A stretch of DNA of 57,911 nucleotides from a virus. The notes beneath the pieces were generated by a model. It saw only the letters and a list, made by a program, of their open reading frames with translations, had not been told where the DNA came from and ran no database searches. The stretch lies in IMG/VR virus record IMGVR_UViG_3300027777_000041, positions 1 to 57,911 of that record; one strand, given 5' to 3'. The position numbers and the translations under genes are program-made. Of this stretch, positions 6,124-13,430 are shown piece after piece (positions within the stretch are counted from its first letter, which is position 1; every line of letters begins with the position of its first letter).

Positions 6124-7550
6124 TCTTTCCCCTCCAGTGTTTTGGCAACCTCTATGCGGGCCTTTGCAATTGCAAAGTATTCGCTGTTCATTTCAATTCC
6201 GATGAAATCAAAACCTTCTAACATCGCGGCTTTTCCAGTGCTACCACTTCCCATGAACGGGTCAAGCACTGTTCCGCCCGGCTGCGTCACAAGGCGGCAA
6301 AGATAGCGCATGAGGTCGGTGGGTTTGACCGTCGGGTGGTTGTTGGCCTCGCCACGATCTTTCTTGGCTGTCTTGGCGCAGTAGAAGAAGCGGGCGGCAG
6401 AGCCGGTGTCGCCGTAGCCTGTCTCTTGTTCGCCCGTTATATTGAGCCGCCCAGACATGGAATTTGTGTCATGCGCTTTGCGGCGGGTTCCGGGGTTCCC
6501 GCTTGTTGTCTCAGGAAACAAGTCCAACACCATCTGCGATCCGTCATGGATCAGGTTGGCGGGCCAGCGGCCAAGTGGCGATGATTTAACCGTTCCACGC
6601 GGAAGGCTTACAGTATCGCCGCTTTGCTGCTTTGATGTTGTCCATGCGCCATTTCCGCCAAGGCGAGGGTCATCTATATTTGGGTCAGTTTCAACCCTAC
6701 ACCCATCCACATTGATCGCCCCCGTCCCATGCGCCAGCACGTTCTCGGCCACCGTCCCGATCAGCGGCTTGCGGGCAACAGTGATAGGCTCCAAGGCGGG
6801 CTTGAGGGCGGTGCCCCATCCATCCCATTGCTGGGCGGCTTCGGTGGCGGGGGCTGTAAGATTTTCAACGCCATAACCAAAAATAGATTTGTTATTTTTA
6901 TTAGCGTCAGCCGCAGCCATTGTAACGCCAGATGTTTTTGCTTTTTCAACATCGCCACGAATTTTCTGCCCAATAACCTCCCGCTCCGCACCCGCCGCCT
7001 TATCAATCGCCTTACTCACATCTAGCGACTTCGGGAATCCAGACCCGTAAACCCATGCGATCATGTCGCGGATTTCAAAGCCAGCATCCTCAATTCCAGA
7101 ACACATGCGATGGTGTGTTCTCGTTCCGGCAAACGCCAGCAGATGGCCGCCCGGCTTCAAGACGCGGTAGCATTCAGAGGCCCATTCAGTCACCCACGTC
7201 TGAAAAACCCGCATCCGGTCTCCCCCACTGTGCTTTGGCTTTGGGCTGTCACATGTGCAGCGAGAGCCACCTTTACCAATCAACATTTTGCATTTTTCGC
7301 AACGATTCAAATTTGAGCCGGTGAATGACGGCCAAGATGTTTCGCGCTCACCAATTCCGGGTTCGCTGAACCCGCCACTTACCTGTTTCCAAGGCGCATC
7401 CCAATCCTTCCCCATAAACTCTAGGCCATAGGGCGGGTCGGTCACGATGGCGTCCACTGAGTTGTCAGGAAGCTCCCGCAGCCGCTCAAGGCAGTCACCC
7501 AACATCAAATTAATCTCGTTCATTTGCCGCCTCACAAGATCGTCAGTCAT
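6120..7550 (-). CDS. DNA methyltransferase (DPPY-type)
   Basis: 476 residues. The catalytic motif IV TDPPYGLEF is near residue 45. The SAM-binding motif LDPFMGSGSTGKAA comes near the C-terminus after HPTVKPTDLMRYL, the order of beta-class N6-adenine/N4-cytosine enzymes. A middle insert has a zinc-like CEKC...CTC pair. It probably modifies phage DNA against host restriction; the target site cannot be read from sequence. The start at 7550 (MTDDLVRRQ) overlaps the previous stop. An ATG at 7523 (MNEINLMLGDC) also has a GAGG site and matches where relatives begin, so the first nine codons look like a captured cassette block. The gene ends with the cassette terminus TLEGKE. Confidence 0.85.
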   Translation of the reverse strand: MTDDLVRRQMNEINLMLGDCLERLRELPDNSVDAIVTDPPYGLEFMGKDWDAPWKQVSGGFSEPGIGERETSWPSFTGSNLNRCEKCKMLIGKGGSRCTCDSPKPKHSGGDRMRVFQTWVTEWASECYRVLKPGGHLLAFAGTRTHHRMCSGIEDAGFEIRDMIAWVYGSGFPKSLDVSKAIDKAAGAEREVIGQKIRGDVEKAKTSGVTMAAADANKNNKSIFGYGVENLTAPATEAAQQWDGWGTALKPALEPITVARKPLIGTVAENVLAHGTGAINVDGCRVETDPNIDDPRLGGNGAWTTSKQQSGDTVSLPRGTVKSSPLGRWPANLIHDGSQMVLDLFPETTSGNPGTRRKAHDTNSMSGRLNITGEQETGYGDTGSAARFFYCAKTAKKDRGEANNHPTVKPTDLMRYLCRLVTQPGGTVLDPFMGSGSTGKAAMLEGFDFIGIEMNSEYFAIAKARIEVAKTLEGKE

Positions 7551-7740
7551 TTGTCGCCTCCAGTGCTTTGCGGGCAATGAGCTTCATGGTCTTCGACACG
7601 GCGCAGCAGTCCCAATCCGTGGACAGCTCTCGCAGCGCCGCCTCCAGCTTCTGGATACGGTCAGATTGTGACTGTAACTTGCTTGCCGCAGCATCGGATT
7701 CCCAGCTTCCGTTAGCGCGTAGCATTTCAACCAGCGTCAT
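7543..7740 (-). CDS. Mosaic coiled-coil protein
   Basis: 65 residues, starting MTLVEMLRANGSW. It carries the central block DRIQKLEAALREL and the C-terminal RKALEATND variant. Its ATG lies within the last codons of the upstream gene, with GGAGGGG as Shine-Dalgarno. Its own end supplies GGAGG for the methyltransferase. Confidence 0.6.
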   Translation of the reverse strand: MTLVEMLRANGSWESDAAASKLQSQSDRIQKLEAALRELSTDWDCCAVSKTMKLIARKALEATND

Positions 7741-8098
7741 CTTTCCCCTCCAGTGCTTTGCGGGCGTAATCTTCAATGCAGCACCCGCAGTCCTCATAAA
7801 ACCATTGGCCGTGTTCGCAGCGGTCATGCTTTGATGATTGCCCATCATCGCGGAACGGGATCTTGACTGTGCGGGGTATGTCTCCTTCGGCGATATTCCG
7901 CAGCGCCGCCTCCAGCTTCTCAATGCGGTTATTCAAGATGCCGTTTTCGACCAATAAATTGGCACAGCGATCTTCCAAATGCTCAATGCGGTCGGCGGCT
8001 GGCTTGGCGAGATACCAGCCACTATTACGCAAATCCTTCACAAGATCATCTGTCATTTTTCGCCTTCTTGAATGATAGTCAAATTCATCACATGCCAT
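7727..8098 (-). CDS. Mosaic coiled-coil protein
   Basis: 123 residues from the ATG at 8098, which has GGAGAAG upstream and overlaps the previous stop. An internal ATG at 8056 (MTDDLVKDLRNSG) matches the family start and also has a ribosome-binding site, so the first 14 residues are uncertain. It contains two coiled-coil blocks (ADRIEHLEDR, NRIEKLEAALRNI), a cysteine cluster (CEHG...CGCC) and the ARKALEGKDD end. Confidence 0.6.
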   Translation of the reverse strand: MACDEFDYHSRRRKMTDDLVKDLRNSGWYLAKPAADRIEHLEDRCANLLVENGILNNRIEKLEAALRNIAEGDIPRTVKIPFRDDGQSSKHDRCEHGQWFYEDCGCCIEDYARKALEGKDDAG

Positions 8099-8312
8099 TT
8101 TTCTTCTCCATCAGTTGTTCAAGCGCAGCTTCACGGCAACTATCGCAGCAAGCGTTGGCAGCAATCGACCGCAGCGCCGCCTCCAGCTTCTTGATGCGGT
8201 CGGCTTGTTGCCTAATCGTTCGTGTCACCATGCCTTCAGTTGGTGCAGGTTGAGTATGACTGAGTTTTTCAAGATCATCGGTCATCTGGCTTTTGGTGAT
8301 TGGCTTAGTCAT
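8088..8312 (-). CDS. Mosaic coiled-coil protein
   Basis: 74 residues. Overlaps the upstream stop by 8 bp. A variant N-terminal block (MTDDLEKL) starts at residue 10, followed by ADRIKKLEAALRSI and CCDSC, but there is no LEGKDD end. Function unknown. Confidence 0.55.
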   Translation of the reverse strand: MTKPITKSQMTDDLEKLSHTQPAPTEGMVTRTIRQQADRIKKLEAALRSIAANACCDSCREAALEQLMEKKNGM

Positions 8313-8538
8313 GATCCATCCACCTTCTAAATGCTCTACCGACTATCCAGCAAGATGCAACGCCAAGAACGACCCAATGGATAATCCCTGCTTGAAACCA
8401 TTCGTACACTAAGAAGCAACCGGCAAACGCCCCGAAAAGAAGGGCAAGCCCTTGTAGCGTATCAAGAAACCAATCAGGCGGCACAGGGAACATTGACTCT
8501 TGCATACGGCAGTTGTCATCTTTCTTTTCTTCAGTCAT
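8305..8538 (-). CDS. Small two-span membrane protein
   Basis: 77 residues from the ATG at 8538, which sits in the ATGACTGA overlap with the upstream cassette gene and uses that gene's GGAGGGG. Two adjacent hydrophobic segments (LALLFGAFAGCFLVYEWF and IIHWVVLGVASCWIVG) suggest a membrane hairpin. The basic C-terminus ends RRWMDHD. Function unknown. Confidence 0.6.
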   Translation of the reverse strand: MTEEKKDDNCRMQESMFPVPPDWFLDTLQGLALLFGAFAGCFLVYEWFQAGIIHWVVLGVASCWIVGRAFRRWMDHD

Positions 8539-8833
8539 CTTTCCCCTCCAGTGCGTTGCGGGCTGTGCGGCCACAGTTCGCGCCGCCATCGTAGTATTCG
8601 ACGCCGCAGCCATCGTCAGGTTTGCAGTCGCAAGCATAGAGACGTAGCGCCGCCTCCAGCTTCTCAACACGCTGCTCTGCGTAATCGCGATGCTTCATAG
8701 CCAAATCAGCTACGCCATTCGCATAATGGATTTGCTCTTCCAGCTTCTCAATACGGTCGGCGGATTCGGCGTGTGATTTAAGGCTTGGCGTATAAAAGGG
8801 GTCACGCAGCCGCTTCACAAGATCATCGCTCAT
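8531..8833 (-). CDS. Mosaic coiled-coil protein, first of the array
   Basis: 100 residues from MSDDLVKRLRD at 8833, with GGGAGA upstream. It has two coiled-coil blocks (ADRIEKLEEQI, QRVEKLEAALRLY), a cysteine-rich stretch and the NALEGKDD end. Its 3' end encodes the ribosome-binding site and start of the next gene. Confidence 0.65.
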   Translation of the reverse strand: MSDDLVKRLRDPFYTPSLKSHAESADRIEKLEEQIHYANGVADLAMKHRDYAEQRVEKLEAALRLYACDCKPDDGCGVEYYDGGANCGRTARNALEGKDD

Positions 8834-8834
8834 G

Positions 8835-9050
8835 TTAACTTTCTCCCGTTTTTTTAACACGTTCTGCGGATGTGTTTAGTTTATTGACAGGTGAGGGTCC
8901 GCAGTAGATCAAGTTTTTGTCGCATTCAGGGCAGCGCATCGCGATCATCTTCTCTGCCGCTTCAGCGATGGGCATTGGCAGTTTCAAGGCAAACCATTCA
9001 TGCTTGCATGAGCCGCAGTGGACTAGCAAAGAGTCGGGTGCGTCAGTCAT
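8835..9050 (-). CDS. Zinc-ribbon protein
   Basis: 71 residues. Two CxxC pairs (CGSC and CPEC, 29 residues apart) make a likely zinc ribbon; HCGSCKHEW resembles small phage zinc proteins. It starts in an overlap with the upstream gene. Possible nucleic-acid or protein adaptor. Confidence 0.6.
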   Translation of the reverse strand: MTDAPDSLLVHCGSCKHEWFALKLPMPIAEAAEKMIAMRCPECDKNLIYCGPSPVNKLNTSAERVKKTGES

Positions 9051-9376
9051 GCTTTGCCCCCATTGAGGATGTTGGCTGCATGAATTTCTCTGGTTTGCCG
9101 CATTGCTTCGTGTAACGCACGAGTCGATAAATCCATATGCTCGGCATATATTTCATCTGTTATTTCCCGATGGGTGATGATGTACCCCAGTTTTATTTCT
9201 TTCCATTCGTAAACCGGATGCGCCATGCTAGTTAAGCCAATACCATCCAATTCATGCAGATGCTGCGGCATCACTTTCATCGGCATGATGTTGGCAGCTT
9301 TGACAACCGCAGGCGCTGCTATCAGGCCAAACAGGCCGGTGAGGAACTTGCGTCTTGGCATTAAGAGATCAGTCAT
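9047..9376 (-). CDS. Protein with twin-arginine-like leader and capsid-protein-like C-terminus
   Basis: 109 residues from the ATG at 9376 (TGATG overlap, GGGGGAT upstream). Residues 7-30 look like an export leader: PRRKFL, then the hydrophobic TGLFGLIAAPAVV, ending VKA. The C-terminal half (EIKLGYIITHREI...) aligns with the major capsid protein of this phage (EIALGYAITRKAI...). By eye 21 of 46 positions are identical, including EI.LGY.IT, the D..Y pair and the QT.EI..AN.LN end. It lies in the early operon, far from the structural genes. Function unknown. Confidence 0.65.
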   Translation of the reverse strand: MTDLLMPRRKFLTGLFGLIAAPAVVKAANIMPMKVMPQHLHELDGIGLTSMAHPVYEWKEIKLGYIITHREITDEIYAEHMDLSTRALHEAMRQTREIHAANILNGGKA

Positions 9377-9567
9377 CACTTATCCCCCTGATGATAATCC
9401 GGGTCTGGGTTGTAGACATAATACGGCCAATAGTTGCCCATGATCTCTTTGCGGGCGATGTATTCCCACCAGATCGTAATGTCTTGGTTGGTTGCCTGAT
9501 TAGTGATGGTTTTGGGATACCAAGCGAACCAGCGATGCCATTCATGTTTTCCATCAGACCAGCGCAT
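9376..9567 (-). CDS. Tryptophan/tyrosine-rich small protein
   Basis: 63 residues (HEWHRWFAWYPKT...WWEYIARKEIMG, ending NPDPDYHQGDK). The aromatic content is very high. TAATG overlap with the previous gene and TGATG with the next. Not recognised. Confidence 0.6.
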   Translation of the reverse strand: MRWSDGKHEWHRWFAWYPKTITNQATNQDITIWWEYIARKEIMGNYWPYYVYNPDPDYHQGDK

Positions 9568-9944
9568 TATTCACCCCCCTTCCTTGGCGGCTCAGGCAAA
9601 GGCATCCAGTGGGTAGGCAAAGGCAACGCATGATTGCTCATATTAGCTTGCGTTTCTTCCTGAAAAAACCCAACACTATAACAAAGTTGCCAGCCTCCAA
9701 ATATGGAAGGATTGTGCATCGCTATTCCAACTTCTTGTATTTTCCTTATCAGGATTGGCCCATCCTTGGGTGCGGTGTCGATTGGTTGCCACAGGACGCT
9801 ATGGCAGCTAGTGCAAACCATCCGCCCATCTTCTGTCTTCAACTTGCTATGTTGCCCGCAATAGCAGTCTGCTGTCTGTTCCAAGCTCACGCTGATCTCC
9901 TGTCGTTGGATTTGGCTTTGCGAATGTTGCGGTGACGAATCCAT
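9567..9944 (-). CDS. DUF551-like protein with zinc knuckle
   Basis: 125 residues. Near residue 27 an N-terminal CYC...CTSC cluster precedes the DUF551-type signature WQPIDTAPKDGPILI, which closes with PTHWMPLPEPP. Two other proteins in this window carry the same signature. Function of the family unknown. Overlaps the helicase 3' end by 58 bp. Confidence 0.65.
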   Translation of the reverse strand: MDSSPQHSQSQIQRQEISVSLEQTADCYCGQHSKLKTEDGRMVCTSCHSVLWQPIDTAPKDGPILIRKIQEVGIAMHNPSIFGGWQLCYSVGFFQEETQANMSNHALPLPTHWMPLPEPPRKGGE

Positions 9945-11362
9945 GATTCCACTTCTGGAGTCATTTGTCTAGCGGGTTCGCCAGAAAAATGTCGCGGCGG
10001 CTTTGATTTGAATTTGTCTTGATATGCCCAATAAGCCCAACCCGGCTTATAGCCACGAAGAATTGAGTACAGGATCAATTGCGCGTACCAGCTTTGACCA
10101 TCAGCGGTTGTCTTCTGATCCGGCTTGGCAGAATGCCTACTAGCCAGTTCGTATAGCTCTCCGCTTTCTACCTGTACTTTGTCTTGTGGGGTTGGGCGGT
10201 GTCCGCAGGCGGGACAATCCAATACCTTTGGCGGCTTTAGGAAGTGGCACTTGGAACATTCCTTGGGTAGCTTCTCCTTTGGGGCACCTTCAACGCGCTT
10301 GGCCTTGCCATCATCAAGCTTGTCATGATGGATGTCAGTGACAAAGCCAAGGTTAAGCGTAGTGCTAGAGTGATCTAAAATGATGCAAGATTCTTTGCCT
10401 TCCGCAGTCCGCAGCCCGCGCCCGATCATTTGTGTGTACAAAATCTCCGATTTGGTAGGGCGGGCCAGAATGATACACCGAACGTCAGCATCAAAACCTG
10501 TGGTGAGTACGCCGACATTGCAGATTACCTTCACATCGCCCTTTGCAAACTTGTCTACGATCTCCCGCCGGGCTGGCAGATCAGTGTAAGCATCCATGTA
10601 TTCTGCTGGCACCTTGGCATCAAGGAACTGCTGTTGGATGTGTTTGGCATGTACCCGGTTAACAGCAAAACATATTGTTGGCTCATTTTTGCCACGTTCT
10701 AGCCATGTCGAAACAATGTCAGCGACCAGATGGCCCTTGTCCATTGCATGTCCCAAGCCTTTCAGGTCAAAGTCGCCAGCCACCATCCTGACGCCCTTCA
10801 AATTAGGATGCGCCGGGGCAAACACTTTGAAGGATGATAGAGCTTGCCTGTCAATCAACTCACCAGTGGTTATGCCGACAATCAGATGATCCCATTTGCC
10901 GGGAGCGCCCATGCCTCTAGCCCACGGGGTTGCTGTTAGCCCGATGAATGGCACATTCTCCCATTCAGAAAGCTGCATCCAGCGTTCGTACAAGCTGAAC
11001 CCCACATGGCACTCATCTACGATCACAAGATCCGCTTTAGGCAAATTGCGGCGCGTCAGTGTCTGCACCGAACACACCTGAACAGGTTGGCTTATGTCCG
11101 TCATTTCATGGGTGGCTTGGATCACGCCCAGATCAAAAATTCCGTTCTGCCGGAACCTTTCTACTGTCTGGTCAATTAGGCTAAGAGCAGGAACGACAAA
11201 CATTACCCGCTTGCCCTTCTGGCGGGCCATGTTGACCAACGCAGCGGCGATAACCGTCTTGCCGCTTCCTGTGGGGGCTTGAACAACCGGCCTACGGTAG
11301 CCACTAGCCAATGCTTCACGGATTTTGTCGATGATGTCCGCTTGATAGTCCCGGAGTTCCAT
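9887..11362 (-). CDS. SF2 DEAD/DEAH-family helicase
   Basis: 491 residues. Motif I is APTGSGKT near residue 30, motif II DECH near 116, motif III LTATP, and motif VI QMIGRGLR near 320. A CxxC...CxxC zinc ribbon (CSKCHFL...CPACG) follows near residue 375. It should unwind DNA at replication or recombination intermediates, with the operon's primase and RusA resolvase as likely partners. ATG at 11362 with AGGAAC upstream. Confidence 0.88.
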   Translation of the reverse strand: MELRDYQADIIDKIREALASGYRRPVVQAPTGSGKTVIAAALVNMARQKGKRVMFVVPALSLIDQTVERFRQNGIFDLGVIQATHEMTDISQPVQVCSVQTLTRRNLPKADLVIVDECHVGFSLYERWMQLSEWENVPFIGLTATPWARGMGAPGKWDHLIVGITTGELIDRQALSSFKVFAPAHPNLKGVRMVAGDFDLKGLGHAMDKGHLVADIVSTWLERGKNEPTICFAVNRVHAKHIQQQFLDAKVPAEYMDAYTDLPARREIVDKFAKGDVKVICNVGVLTTGFDADVRCIILARPTKSEILYTQMIGRGLRTAEGKESCIILDHSSTTLNLGFVTDIHHDKLDDGKAKRVEGAPKEKLPKECSKCHFLKPPKVLDCPACGHRPTPQDKVQVESGELYELASRHSAKPDQKTTADGQSWYAQLILYSILRGYKPGWAYWAYQDKFKSKPPRHFSGEPARQMTPEVESWIRHRNIRKAKSNDRRSA

Positions 11363-11469
11363 TGTCTTGTTCCTGTTGTCGGGGATTTTGGTATTATAGT
11401 ATCTTATTCAGGTATCTTACTGGTAAGTGATTCTAGAAGTTACTAGTAGGTTCTAAGTGATAGTATATG
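11363..11469 (-). promoter_or_regulatory. Intergenic region with TATAAT and repeated boxes
   Basis: On the minus strand a consensus TATAAT lies at 11398-11393, about 30 bases before the helicase ATG, though no good -35 is visible. Direct repeats GTATCTTA (near 11400 and 11412) and AAGTGAT (near 11425 and 11456) and a GATTC at 11429-11433 surround it. An internal promoter with operator sites is likely. Confidence 0.4.
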
Positions 11470-11510
11470 GCACTCTATTGGAGTGGGGGGGCACTCCATT
11501 GGAGTGGGGG
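11470..11510 (-). repeat. 21-bp tandem repeat of an inverted-repeat unit, coding for PPLQWSA
   Basis: Two units (11470-11489 and 11491-11510) differ at one base. The second contains the perfect inverted repeat CACTCC att GGAGTG. On the coding strand each unit encodes PPLQ followed by W or a stop: the single difference turns TGG into TAG, which ends the HTH gene. Confidence 0.75.
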
Positions 11511-11795
11511 TAAGTTGCCTGATCTAAAAGTCACGCTCAAGTCCAATGTGTAGACATTAGCAGTCTGCCCATAAACACGCATCTGCATGACGCGCTGCAC
11601 CATGCCAGCCTTCTCCAGCCAGACAATGCACTTTCTGACCTTGGATGCAGACAAGCCCGAATCAGCCGCAAGACGGCCAACAGACGGCCAACATTGATTT
11701 GCGTCGTTGGCATAGTTCGCCAACATAAGCAGCACCATTTTTTCTGAGCATGGGAGTTGCTGCCGCACTGCCCAAGCCATAGCTTGAAACGACAT
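11475..11795 (-). CDS. Helix-turn-helix replication-type protein, truncated after repeat
   Basis: 106 residues. MSFQAMAWAVRQQLPCSEKM followed by MLANYAND, CWPSVGRLAADSGLS and VRKCIVWLEKAGMV is the HTH_36-like winged helix found at the start of many phage replication-initiation proteins. The C-terminus consists of the repeat PPLQWSAPPLQ and stops at an amber codon where the first repeat has tryptophan. Readthrough would add only about 13 residues. It may bind the origin or a promoter. Confidence 0.7.
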   Translation of the reverse strand: MSFQAMAWAVRQQLPCSEKMVLLMLANYANDANQCWPSVGRLAADSGLSASKVRKCIVWLEKAGMVQRVMQMRVYGQTANVYTLDLSVTFRSGNLPPLQWSAPPLQ

Positions 11796-11798
11796 GGA

Positions 11799-11981
11799 TT
11801 ATTTTCCTGTGTTGTAAAGTTCAAGTGCAAGAAATATGGCGCGGGGGAATTTTGTGTCCCCAGCCATCCAACGGAACAGCGTCCGTTCCGACACGCCAAG
11901 GTAGTCAGCAGCAAACCCGTAGTCCATTCGCAGTTCGCGAATCATCTTTTTCAGCTTTTCGCCATTAGAGTTATCAGACAT
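11799..11981 (-). CDS. Cro/C1-like HTH DNA-binding protein
   Basis: 60 residues. The centre (AADYLGVSERTLFRWMAG) is a classic helix-turn-helix, followed by PRAIFLALELY. It has a strong ribosome-binding site (AAAGGAGC, 11981 ATG). A set of TGTCAT boxes lies directly upstream and may be its own operator. It could control the replication operon. No second, opposing repressor is visible. Confidence 0.75.
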   Translation of the reverse strand: MSDNSNGEKLKKMIRELRMDYGFAADYLGVSERTLFRWMAGDTKFPRAIFLALELYNTGK

Positions 11982-11997
11982 TTTCGCTCCTTTTTGG

Positions 11998-12031
11998 TGT
12001 CATGCTGTCATTAAATATGACGTATTGTCAT
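11998..12031. promoter_or_regulatory. TGTCAT box cluster (candidate operator)
   Basis: TGTCAT occurs at 11998-12003, 12006-12011 and 12026-12031, with ATGACG in the opposite sense at 12017-12022. Four half-sites in 34 bp sit just upstream of the HTH gene's ribosome-binding site. Autoregulation is inferred. Confidence 0.5.
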
Positions 12032-12258
12032 TTATCAAGAGACTTTTGCGCCGCAATTATAATTTCCCTATTTTGTTGCACCCATTTCAGGGTCTTTAAT
12101 GCAGCTTCAACGGCGGGTAATCTTTTTTCCGTGTCATCAAGAATTTCTTTTGGACGCTCACCTTTGGCGACGTACCGGCGCACAAGATTAATGTAGCTAC
12201 GATGGTTGCGGACCACATCATCAAGGGCTGCAACTTGATCGTCTATGCCGATTTTCAT
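12028..12258 (-). CDS. 76-residue helical protein
   Basis: MKIGIDDQVAALDDVV... is predicted all-helical, ending WVQQNREIIIAAQKSLDK. It starts in the ATGA overlap with the methyltransferase-like gene. Not recognised. Confidence 0.6.
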   Translation of the reverse strand: MKIGIDDQVAALDDVVRNHRSYINLVRRYVAKGERPKEILDDTEKRLPAVEAALKTLKWVQQNREIIIAAQKSLDK

Positions 12259-12788
12259 GATTGGCGACCATAAAATACAGTTGATAGGCGCGGCCTTGTG
12301 TTATCAAACAGATACCAAGCGCAGTTGTCTTTGCCAACGCTAGGGCTATCTTCAATCCACTTCACGCGGCCCACAGAAACTACAGCGTGGCAATATTCCA
12401 TGTAAGCCGATGATTGACGTGTATGCGCCCAGTCAGCATCGAACAACAACCATGTTGGCTGGAGTAACGCGCAACGCTCTATGATTCGATGCAATATGGG
12501 GCGGTCCCAAGGTGGATTTGTAATGATGTAATCAGCACCCTGTAAATCGGCCAATGCAATTTGCGTGGCATCATGTTGCCAAATGTTGTCGCCCATCGGC
12601 TCTATGTCAAAAGCGGATATGCAATTAAACCCAAAAAACTTTAGCCCTCTAACTAAATCTCCTGCGCCAGCACAAGGTTCACAATACCGCGCACCGGCTG
12701 GTAAGTGACTTACCAATGGCGTGATAGCTGACAAAGGAGTCGGGTAGAAGTCCCGCTCCATGCGTTCAAAGTTCGACCTCTTGCCCAT
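12255..12788 (-). CDS. Adenine methyltransferase-like protein (NPPW)
   Basis: 177 residues. DFYPTPLSAI near the start, EPCAGAGDLV (SAM motif I) and TNPPWDRPIL (catalytic motif IV, NPPW) are the order of phage N6-adenine methyltransferases. The family is usually somewhat longer, so specificity determinants may be reduced. It may modify phage DNA. The start at 12788 has GGGAGA upstream. It overlaps the gene before it by 23 bp. Confidence 0.75.
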   Translation of the reverse strand: MGKRSNFERMERDFYPTPLSAITPLVSHLPAGARYCEPCAGAGDLVRGLKFFGFNCISAFDIEPMGDNIWQHDATQIALADLQGADYIITNPPWDRPILHRIIERCALLQPTWLLFDADWAHTRQSSAYMEYCHAVVSVGRVKWIEDSPSVGKDNCAWYLFDNTRPRLSTVFYGRQS

Positions 12789-13017
12789 CGCTATCTCCCA
12801 AGACCTGTGTGGCAATTTCTAAACCCAGATGTGCGTCTGCTAAAGGCAATCTGGAAATATCTTCCAATGCCCTTTCAAGCTTCATGATGTATGTTGCGGC
12901 TTCCTGCCCAACTTGTTTGTCTTTGATCGTAACTTTTCTATTTAGATTGTGTCCTATTCGAAGAAGGCGATATGTTAGACTGAAGTAGGTGGGATAGCTT
13001 CCAAGGTTATCAAGCAT
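12766..13017 (-). CDS. 83-residue hypothetical protein
   Basis: Start at 13017 chosen for its GGAAGGA site, inside the rusA 3' end. Contains a helical segment (AATYIMKLERALEDIS) typical of small phage proteins. Not recognised. Confidence 0.6.
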   Translation of the reverse strand: MLDNLGSYPTYFSLTYRLLRIGHNLNRKVTIKDKQVGQEAATYIMKLERALEDISRLPLADAHLGLEIATQVLGDSDGQEVEL

Positions 13018-13334
13018 GGCGGTCCTTCCGGCACCCACTTGGCTACAATCCATTCGCACAAATGATCGTCATCTACGATCCCTGAATGAACTAGCGCGTC
13101 GTTGATTGCCTTCTCCAAGTTTCCAATGTCACGTTTACGTTTGTCTGGTCTGACGGCTTCAATGGTGAGTTTATACTGACCAGATATGCGCCGCCGTTTT
13201 GCCTGTTCTTTGATTTCCCATAGGGCTTCCTTAGTCCAATCTACATACTCTTTTGACCGATACACCTTACCAGTTTTGGTAGCCCTCCAGAGACGGTTGA
13301 CGCTAGGAGGGAACGGGATGGACATTTCGATCAT
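12975..13334 (-). CDS. rusA: RusA-family Holliday junction resolvase
   Basis: 119 residues from MIEMSIPFPPSVNRLWR. The RusA core is present: RPDKRKRDIGNLEKAINDAL followed by VDDDHL gives the acidic metal-binding residues, preceded by the strand KLTIEAVRPD. It resolves four-way junctions made during phage recombination and before packaging. A longer frame begins at a TTG (13385) but has no support. The predicted promoter places transcription start at or next to the ATG, so the mRNA may be leaderless. First gene of the minus-strand replication operon. Confidence 0.85.
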   Translation of the reverse strand: MIEMSIPFPPSVNRLWRATKTGKVYRSKEYVDWTKEALWEIKEQAKRRRISGQYKLTIEAVRPDKRKRDIGNLEKAINDALVHSGIVDDDHLCEWIVAKWVPEGPPCLITLEAIPPTSV

Positions 13335-13340
13335 GGGGGC

Positions 13341-13369
13341 ATTATGCGTTGATACAGATTCTTCGTCAA
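13341..13369 (-). promoter_or_regulatory. Promoter for the replication operon (minus)
   Basis: TTGACG (13369-13364), a 17-bp spacer and CATAAT (13346-13341) form a near-consensus sigma-70 promoter. A GANTC site (13357-13361) lies in the spacer. The expected start is around 13334, the rusA ATG. Confidence 0.65.
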
Positions 13370-13375
13370 GAGGGG

Positions 13376-13403
13376 TTGACTCCAAATATGGTTCTGCTAT
13401 GCA
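13376..13403 (+). promoter_or_regulatory. Promoter for the recombination operon (plus)
   Basis: TTGACT (13376-13381), a 16-bp spacer and TATGCA (13398-13403). A GACTC (GANTC) at 13378-13382 overlaps the -35 box, so adenine methylation there could affect promoter use. Divergent from the preceding promoter, with only 6 bp between their -35 boxes. Confidence 0.5.
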
Positions 13404-13430
13404 TTATGCATCCTACCACAGGAGAGCAAA

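Noticed and set aside
6120-7550. CcrM orthologue making GANTC methylation
   Set aside because: The enzyme has a DPPY motif but lacks other recognisable CcrM features and has a zinc-like insert; target specificity cannot be claimed.
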